Source: Trinickia acidisoli
GTDB lineage: Bacteria > Pseudomonadota > Gammaproteobacteria > Burkholderiales > Burkholderiaceae
DNA: 64,000 bases
Direction of reading: 5' to 3'
NCBI RefSeq assembly: GCF_017315725.1
Contig: NZ_JAFLRG010000001.1
Coordinates: forward strand, 1,302,001 to 1,366,000
Under the pieces are notes generated by a model. That model was given only the letters and a program-made list of their open reading frames with translations, was not told where the DNA came from and searched no databases. Shown here piece after piece: positions 58,710 to 64,000 of the stretch (the first letter of the stretch is position 1; every line of letters starts with the position of its first letter). The position numbers and the translations under genes were made by a program.

Positions 58710-60076
58710 GCCGACTCCTTCTTCGCGGGTGCGTCTGCGGCACCGGAGCCAGGGGCCGACTTCGAGGCGGGCTTCGAGGCGGGCTTCGCGGCAGGTTTGG
58801 CCGCGGCCTTGATGGCGCGCTTGAGGTCGTCGATCAGATCGTCGGGATCCTCGAGGCCGATTGACAGCCGGATCGTCCCTTCGGTGATGCCTGCCGCCGC
58901 GAGCGCGGCGGCGTCCATGCGGAAATGCGTCGTCGATGCGGGGTGGATGACGAGCGAGCGCGCGTCGCCCACGTTGGCGAGGTGGGAGAACAGCGCCAGC
59001 GTCTCGATGAAGCGGCGGCCCGCCGCGCGATCGCCGCGCAGGTTGAAGCTGACCACCGCGCCGGCGCCGCGCGGCAGCAGGCGCTTGGCCAGCGCGTAGT
59101 CCGGATGCGACTCCAGCTCGGGGTACGCGACCGATTCGACGGTCGGTTGCGCGGCGAGAAATTCGACGATTTTGCGCGTGTTCGCGACGTGCCGCTCCAT
59201 CCGCAAAGGCAGCGTCTCGATGCCCTGCAGCAATTGCCAGGCGGCTTGCGGATGCAGGCAGGCGCCGAAATCGCGCAGGCCTTCGCGGCGGGCGCGCAGC
59301 AGGAACGGCGCGACGGTGCTTTCCTCGGCGAACACCATGCCGTGAAAGCCCTCGTAGGGCTCGGTGAATTCGGGAAAGCGGCCCGAGCGGGCGAAATCGA
59401 AGGTGCCGCCGTCGACGAGCACGCCGCCGATCGTCGTGCCGTGGCCACCTAGGAATTTCGTCGCCGAGTGATAGACGAAATCGGCACCGTGCTCGAAAGG
59501 CTTGATGAGGAACGGCGTCGTAAACGTCGAATCGATGAGTAGCGGGATGGCGTGCGCGTGCGCGATTTCGGCGAGCGCCGCGATGTCGAGCACGTCGAGG
59601 TTCGGGTTGCCGAGCGTTTCGCCGAACAGCAGGCGCGTGTTCGGGCGTACCGCCGCGCGCCAGGCGTCGAGGTCGCCCGGCTTGACGAACGTCGTTTCGA
59701 TGCCGAAGCGGCGCAGCGTGTAGTGCAACAGGTTGTGGGACCCGCCGTACAGCGCGCTCGAGGCGACGATATGCGATCCGGCGCCCATCAACGTGACGAT
59801 GGCCAGATGCAGCGCGGCCTGGCCGCTGGCCGTGCCGATCGCGCCGGCGCCGTTCTCGAGCGCCGCGACGCGTTCTTCGAACACGGCGACGGTCGGATTC
59901 GAGATGCGCGAGTAGACATGGCCCGCGCGCTCCATATTGAACAGGGCGGCGGCGTGGTCCGCATCGCGGAAGACGAAGGCCGTGCTTTGATAGATGGGCG
60001 TGGCGCGCGCGCCCGTCGCGGGATCGGGGGCCGCGCCGGCGTGCAGCGCGAGCGTATCGAAGCGGTTGGCGGACAT
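58706..60076 (-). CDS. metY: O-acetylhomoserine / O-succinylhomoserine sulfhydrylase
   Basis: A 456-residue PLP enzyme of the Cys/Met metabolism family that makes homocysteine directly from an acylated homoserine and sulfide. The PLP lysine is in VYHSATKFLGGHGTTIGG, with YGGSHNLLHYTLRRFGI and SRISNPTVAVFEERVA. The long HGTTIGG form favours MetY over MetB/MetC. The last 35 residues or so are a Lys/Pro/Ala/Ser tail (KPASKPASK), absent from most relatives. Acyl preference (acetyl or succinyl) cannot be read. Confidence 0.88.
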   Translation of the reverse strand: MSANRFDTLALHAGAAPDPATGARATPIYQSTAFVFRDADHAAALFNMERAGHVYSRISNPTVAVFEERVAALENGAGAIGTASGQAALHLAIVTLMGAGSHIVASSALYGGSHNLLHYTLRRFGIETTFVKPGDLDAWRAAVRPNTRLLFGETLGNPNLDVLDIAALAEIAHAHAIPLLIDSTFTTPFLIKPFEHGADFVYHSATKFLGGHGTTIGGVLVDGGTFDFARSGRFPEFTEPYEGFHGMVFAEESTVAPFLLRARREGLRDFGACLHPQAAWQLLQGIETLPLRMERHVANTRKIVEFLAAQPTVESVAYPELESHPDYALAKRLLPRGAGAVVSFNLRGDRAAGRRFIETLALFSHLANVGDARSLVIHPASTTHFRMDAAALAAAGITEGTIRLSIGLEDPDDLIDDLKRAIKAAAKPAAKPASKPASKSAPGSGAADAPAKKESA

Positions 60077-60258
60077 GACGTCGGCCGGGCAGGCCCGGCG
60101 AAGGTTGCGGTGGCGGCAATCGTAACATTGGCCGGTGCCCGCACGGCGCCGTCGCCGCGCTGTGCGCCGGCCGTCCGGCCAACGGGCGCCTCGCTTTCCT
60201 TTTGCAGGCCTTTCCGCTAGGATCGACCGATCCATGTAAGCATCACCGGGAGACAGAC

Positions 60259-60720
60259 ATGAGAGTCAGCGACATCCTGAAGGTCAAGGGCAACACCTTG
60301 TACACGGTCACGCCCGACACGGCGCTGCACGAAGCGGTGGATACGATGGCCGAGCGCGACATCGGCTCGCTCGTCGTCATGGAGTTCGGCGATCTCGTCG
60401 GCATGCTGACATTCCGCGAGATCATCCTCACGCTCAAGCAAAACGACGGCGGCGTCGGCACGACCACGATCCGCAAGGTCATGGACGATCATCCGATCAC
60501 CTGCACGCCGGAAACGGACGTCAACGAAGTGCGGCGCATCATGCTCGAGCACCACGTCCGCTATCTGCCGGTCATGGAGAACCGCACGCTGATGGGCGTG
60601 ATCTCGTTCTATGACGTTGCCAAGGCCGTCGTGGAAGAGCAAGGCTTCGAGAACCGCATGCTGAAGGCCTACATCCGCGACTGGCCCGAGGAAGGTGCCG
60701 GCCCCCAGGAGACCCGCTGA
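60259..60720 (+). CDS. CBS-pair domain protein
   Basis: A 153-residue protein made almost entirely of one CBS pair (Bateman module): MRVSDILKVKGNTLYTVTPD with LVVMEFGDLVGMLTFREIIL, then VMDDHPITCTPETDVNEVRR with YLPVMENRTLMGVISFYDVA. Such modules bind adenosine nucleotides and regulate partners; the partner is unknown. GGGAG precedes ATG 60259. It ends just before the LplT-PlsC fusion gene, suggesting cotranscription. Confidence 0.9.
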   Translation: MRVSDILKVKGNTLYTVTPDTALHEAVDTMAERDIGSLVVMEFGDLVGMLTFREIILTLKQNDGGVGTTTIRKVMDDHPITCTPETDVNEVRRIMLEHHVRYLPVMENRTLMGVISFYDVAKAVVEEQGFENRMLKAYIRDWPEEGAGPQETR

Positions 60721-60724
60721 GCGC

Positions 60725-62662
60725 ATGAGTGACCGTCCGTTGCCCGCTGCCTCGTTGCCGCGCCGCGCCCCGCGCGAAAACCACTCTCAATTCGCGCTCT
60801 TTCGCGAGCGGCGGTTCGCACCGTTCTTCTGGACGCAATTTCTCGGCGCGCTGAACGATAACGTTTTCAAAGTCGGTTTCAGCTCGCTCGTGACTTATCA
60901 GACGGCGCGTTTTTCGGGCGTCGACGCGAAGACCGCCGCCTTCCTGATTTCGGCGATCTTCATCGTGCCGTTCGTGCTGTTCTCGGCCACATCCGGGCAG
61001 ATTGCCGACAAGTACGACAAAGCGACGCTCACGCGTTTCGTCAAGACGTTCGAGATCGTCGTCATGCTGATCGGCGGAGCCGGTTTCGTCACGCATCACG
61101 CATTGCTGCTCTACCTCTGCACGTTCCTGATGGGCGTTCATTCCACGTTGTTCGGCCCCGTCAAGTACGCGTACCTGCCACAGCACTTGGACGATCGCGA
61201 ACTCGTCGGGGGCAACGGCCTCGTGGAAATGGGTACGTTCGTGGCGATCCTCGTCGGCACGATCATCGGCGGTGCCGCCGCGGCTTCGCCCGAGCACGGC
61301 GGATGGGTGCTGGCCGGCATGTGTCTGGCCGTGGCGCTCGCGGGGCGTTCGACCTCGAGCCTCGTGCCCGTCTCGCCGGCTTCGCAGCCCGATTTGCGAA
61401 TCAACTGGAACCCGTTCACGGAGACTTGGCGCAACCTCGCGCTGGCGCGCACGAATCGCACCGTGTTCCTGAGCTTGCTCGGCATTTCGTGGCTCTGGTT
61501 CGTCGGCGCCACGTTCCTCACGTCGTTTTTCAGCTACGCGAAAGATGTCCTATCAGCCAATCCCGACGTCGTCACGGTGCTGCTGGCCACGTTTTCGCTT
61601 GGAATCGGGACAGGCTCGATGCTGTGCGAGCGGCTCTCGAAGCGGCGCGTGGAAATCGGGCTCGTGCCGCTCGGCTCGATCGGGATCAGCGTATTCGCGC
61701 TCGATCTCTATTGGGCGAGCCACGCGTTGCCGCCAGTTGGGCGGCTCATCGGCGTCGGCGAATTTCTCGCACACGCGCGCCACTGGCGCATCCTCGCCGA
61801 TCTCTTCTTGCTCGCGATGTTCGGCGGTTTCTACAGCGTGCCGCTGTACGCGTTGATCCAGAGCCGCTGCCAGCCCACGCACCGCGCGCGCATCATCGCC
61901 GCGAACAATATTCTCAACGCTTTCTTCATGATCGTTTCGGCGCTGATGGCAATCGCATTGACGTCGCTCGGCGTGAGCATTCCCGGCATTTTTGCGGTCA
62001 CCGCGCTGCTCAACGTGGTCGTCGCGGCCTACATCTATTCGCTCGTGCCCGAATTCCTGCTGCGTTTCGTCGCGTGGCTGCTCGTGCACACGTTCTATCG
62101 AATTCGTCTCGTTCATGCCGAACGGATCCCCGAGGAAGGCGCGGCCGTGCTCGTCTGCAATCACGTGAGCTATGTCGACGCGGTCGTCATCATGGCGGAA
62201 AGCCCACGGCCGATTCGGTTCGTCATGGACCATAGAATCTTTCGCTCGCCGTTTGCCGGCTGGTTGTTCCGGCACGCGAAAGCCATTCCTATCGCGCCTG
62301 CCCACGAAGATCCGGCGATGTTGGAGAGCGCCTACGAGGCTTGCGCCAAGGCGTTGGCCGATGGGGAACTCGTTTGTATTTTCCCGGAGGGCAAGCTCAC
62401 GCGCGACGGCGAGTTGAACATGTTCCGCCATGGGGTGACGCAGATTCTCGAGCGTACGCCCGTGCCCGTCATTCCGATGGCGCTGCGCGGCCTTTGGGGC
62501 AGCGTGTTTTCGCGTCATTCCGATGCGCATGTACCGCGACCGCTTCGGAAGGGCGTCATGAGCCGGCTCACGCTGGCCGTGGCCGAGCCGCTCGACCCGA
62601 GCGCGGCCACACCCGAGGTGCTACAGGGGATCGTCGCGCAATTGCGTGGCGAGCGCCGCTAG
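60725..62662 (+). CDS. LplT-like MFS transporter fused to PlsC acyltransferase
   Basis: A 645-residue fusion. Residues 25-440 form a 12-helix MFS module like lysophospholipid transporter LplT (FFWTQFLGALNDNVFKVGFS). Residues 455-645 form a PlsC/LPLAT acyltransferase with NHVSYVDAV (HX4D), the FPEGKLTRDGE block and PVPVIPMALRG. E. coli splits this between LplT and the bifunctional Aas; here the acyl-ACP synthetase domain of Aas is absent. The likely role is uptake and re-acylation of lysophospholipids at the inner membrane. It starts four bases after the CBS gene. Confidence 0.88.
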   Translation: MSDRPLPAASLPRRAPRENHSQFALFRERRFAPFFWTQFLGALNDNVFKVGFSSLVTYQTARFSGVDAKTAAFLISAIFIVPFVLFSATSGQIADKYDKATLTRFVKTFEIVVMLIGGAGFVTHHALLLYLCTFLMGVHSTLFGPVKYAYLPQHLDDRELVGGNGLVEMGTFVAILVGTIIGGAAAASPEHGGWVLAGMCLAVALAGRSTSSLVPVSPASQPDLRINWNPFTETWRNLALARTNRTVFLSLLGISWLWFVGATFLTSFFSYAKDVLSANPDVVTVLLATFSLGIGTGSMLCERLSKRRVEIGLVPLGSIGISVFALDLYWASHALPPVGRLIGVGEFLAHARHWRILADLFLLAMFGGFYSVPLYALIQSRCQPTHRARIIAANNILNAFFMIVSALMAIALTSLGVSIPGIFAVTALLNVVVAAYIYSLVPEFLLRFVAWLLVHTFYRIRLVHAERIPEEGAAVLVCNHVSYVDAVVIMAESPRPIRFVMDHRIFRSPFAGWLFRHAKAIPIAPAHEDPAMLESAYEACAKALADGELVCIFPEGKLTRDGELNMFRHGVTQILERTPVPVIPMALRGLWGSVFSRHSDAHVPRPLRKGVMSRLTLAVAEPLDPSAATPEVLQGIVAQLRGERR

Positions 62663-62765
62663 CGCGTCGCGGGGCGGCGGCATGCATGAACGGCAATAGG
62701 ACGTCTCGGACGCAGGGCAAGGCATAATATCGGCTTGCTCATTCAATATTTCTGAGGCCACATCC

Positions 62766-63866
62766 ATGTCCGGCAACACTCTCGGCACGCTCTTCACCGT
62801 CACGACGTTCGGCGAGTCGCACGGGCCGGCCATTGGCTGTGTGATCGACGGCTGTCCCCCGGGGATGGCAATTTCCGAGATCGATATCCAAGGCGAACTC
62901 GATCGCCGCAAGCCCGGTACGTCGCGGCACGTGACGCAGCGCCAAGAAGAGGACAAGGTCGAGATTCTCTCGGGCGTATTCGAGGGCGTCACCACGGGCG
63001 CACCGATCGCGCTGCTGATTCGTAATACCGATCAACGCAGCAAGGATTACGGCAACATCGCCGAAACCTTCCGTCCAGGCCACGCCGATTACACCTACTG
63101 GCAAAAGTATGGCGTGCGCGATTACCGCGGCGGCGGGCGTTCGTCCGCACGGCTGACGGCGCCGACCGTTGCCGCCGGAGCCGTTGCGAAGAAGTGGCTG
63201 AGCGAGACGTTCGGTGTCGAAGTGCGCGGCTATATGAGCGCGCTCGGTGAAATCGAGATTCCGTTCGTCGATTGGTCGCACGTTCGCGAAAACCCGTTCT
63301 TTGCGCCGAATGCCGAGGTCGTGCCTCAACTCGAGGCCTACATGGACGCACTGCGCAAGGATGGCGATTCGATCGGCGCGCGCATCGACGTCGTGGCCAC
63401 GGGCGTGCCGGCCGGCTGGGGCGAGCCGCTGTTCGATCGTCTCGATGCCGACATTGCCCACGCGATGATGGGCATCAACGCCGTGAAGGGGGTCGAGATC
63501 GGTGCGGGATTCGCGAGCGTCGCGCAGCGCGGCTCGGTGCACGGCGACGAGCTGACGCCCGAGGGTTTCGTCGGCAATCATGCGGGCGGCGTACTGGGCG
63601 GTATCTCGACAGGACAGGACGTCACCGTCTCGATTGCGATCAAGCCGACTTCGAGCATCCGCACGCCGCGCCGCTCGATCGACAAAGAAGGCAAACCGGC
63701 GGTCGTCGAGACGTTCGGGCGGCACGACCCATGCGTCGGCATTCGTGCGACGCCGATCGCCGAGGCGATGCTGGCGCTGGTGCTGATCGATCACGCCTTG
63801 CGTCATCGCGCGCAATGCGGGGACGTACGCGTGGCGACGCCGAAAATCGCGGGCAGCGCACCCTGA
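62766..63866 (+). CDS. aroC: Chorismate synthase
   Basis: A 366-residue FMN-dependent enzyme that converts EPSP to chorismate, the last shikimate-pathway step. The three family signatures are [20 protein letters not shown], the [14 protein letters not shown] / GRSSARLT region, and the C-terminal [21 protein letters not shown] stretch. The 103-base gap upstream includes a CATAAT/TAATAT -10-like patch near 62724-62732, so it may have its own promoter. Confidence 0.97.
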   Translation: MSGNTLGTLFTVTTFGESHGPAIGCVIDGCPPGMAISEIDIQGELDRRKPGTSRHVTQRQEEDKVEILSGVFEGVTTGAPIALLIRNTDQRSKDYGNIAETFRPGHADYTYWQKYGVRDYRGGGRSSARLTAPTVAAGAVAKKWLSETFGVEVRGYMSALGEIEIPFVDWSHVRENPFFAPNAEVVPQLEAYMDALRKDGDSIGARIDVVATGVPAGWGEPLFDRLDADIAHAMMGINAVKGVEIGAGFASVAQRGSVHGDELTPEGFVGNHAGGVLGGISTGQDVTVSIAIKPTSSIRTPRRSIDKEGKPAVVETFGRHDPCVGIRATPIAEAMLALVLIDHALRHRAQCGDVRVATPKIAGSAP

Positions 63867-63887
63867 CCGCCCGCATTCCGCTGCATA

Positions 63888-63908
63888 GGGCCGCGACGCG
63901 CGCGGCCC
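63888..63908. terminator. Hairpin between convergent aroC and ETF-QO gene
   Basis: GGGCCGCG (63888-63895) pairs with CGCGGCCC (63901-63908) around a five-base loop, between two convergent stop codons. There is no T-run, so its strength as a terminator is uncertain. Confidence 0.45.
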
Positions 63909-63915
63909 CTCGCCC

Positions 63916-64000
63916 TCACATATTCGCGTAGTTCGGCCCGCCGCCGCCTTCGGGCGTCACCCAAACGATATTCTGCGTCGGGTCCTTGATGTCGCACGTC
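63916..64000 (-). CDS. Electron transfer flavoprotein-ubiquinone oxidoreductase, C-terminal end (partial)
   Basis: Only the last 27 or so residues are in the window, reading TCDIKDPTQNIVWVTPEGGG and then GPNYANM before the TGA at 63916-63918. This is the conserved C-terminus of ETF-QO, including the last cysteine ligand (TCDIKDP) of its 4Fe-4S cluster. The enzyme passes electrons from ETF to ubiquinone at the inner membrane. It continues beyond the right edge and converges on aroC. Confidence 0.8.
   Translation of the reverse strand, partial: TCDIKDPTQNIVWVTPEGGGGPNYANM

Noticed and set aside
58710..60182. Upstream extension of the alpha/beta hydrolase frame to 769 codons
   Set aside because: The extra 490 codons are an alternative frame of metY on the same strand. 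The hydrolase fold begins at the ATG at 58709.
60077..60258. SAM riboswitch upstream of metY
   Set aside because: The intergenic sequence between metY and the CBS gene shows no conserved SAM-I or SAM-II core that I can recognise.

Overview
The window reads as a chromosomal segment of a GC-rich betaproteobacterium of the Burkholderiales (Burkholderia / Paraburkholderia / Trinickia-like). The evidence is the dense GC-rich codon use, the conserved orders yafS-gloB-mltD, carA-carB-greA, yhbY/rlmE-ftsH-folP-glmM and pstSCAB-phoU-phoB-phoR-ppk/ppx, and protein sequences typical of that group. The species cannot be fixed from the sequence alone. I see no rRNA genes, IS elements, prophage or CRISPR array.

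Region 1 (1-15.5 kb) is housekeeping: a partial YafS-like methyltransferase divergent from gloB, then mltD, carAB, greA, a small membrane protein, yhbY divergent from rlmE, ftsH, folP and glmM. Several clear hairpin terminators divide these units. Region 2 (15.6-28 kb) is a phosphate-stress supercluster: a PHO-box promoter, pstSCAB-phoU-phoBR, then ppk (polyphosphate synthesis) divergent from ppx (polyphosphate breakdown), an OlsB-like ornithine-lipid acyltransferase and a SixA-type phosphatase. Phosphate uptake, sensing, storage and phosphate-free membrane lipid synthesis therefore sit side by side.

Region 3 (28.1-50.4 kb) is the accessory part. It opens with an intact tRNA-Pro(TGG), a VapBC-type toxin-antitoxin pair and a decayed second copy of tRNA-Pro, which looks like a small tRNA-bounded island. 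Next comes a 15-gene, almost gapless minus-strand operon (46.2 down to 29.3 kb) for a surface glycan. It encodes GtrA and GtrB, two nucleotide-sugar dehydratase/epimerases, a thiamine-diphosphate enzyme, a nearly complete legionaminic-acid-type nonulosonate pathway (LegB, LegC, NeuD/LegH, NeuB/LegI, NeuC/LegG and a PtmE-like CBS-nucleotidyltransferase), a PtmA-like SDR, a Gfo/Idh/MocA oxidoreductase, a large GT-C-like membrane protein with a pseudopilin-like tail, a Wzx-type flippase and a GT2. No CMP-sugar synthetase, polymerase or O-antigen ligase is present. Upstream is an AT-richer 0.5 kb regulatory region, then two membrane acyltransferases, an ankyrin-repeat exported protein and a possible small ORF.

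Region 4 (50.5-64 kb) is mostly single genes and short operons: a MASE4-type sensor kinase without a partner regulator, a metallophosphoesterase, a D-2-hydroxyacid dehydrogenase-like flavoprotein, wrbA with a DUF2069 protein, a YihY/BrkB membrane protein, an Mpo1-like DUF962 protein, metY with a coupled alpha/beta hydrolase, a CBS-pair protein, an LplT-PlsC fusion, aroC, and the last codons of ETF-ubiquinone oxidoreductase at the right edge.
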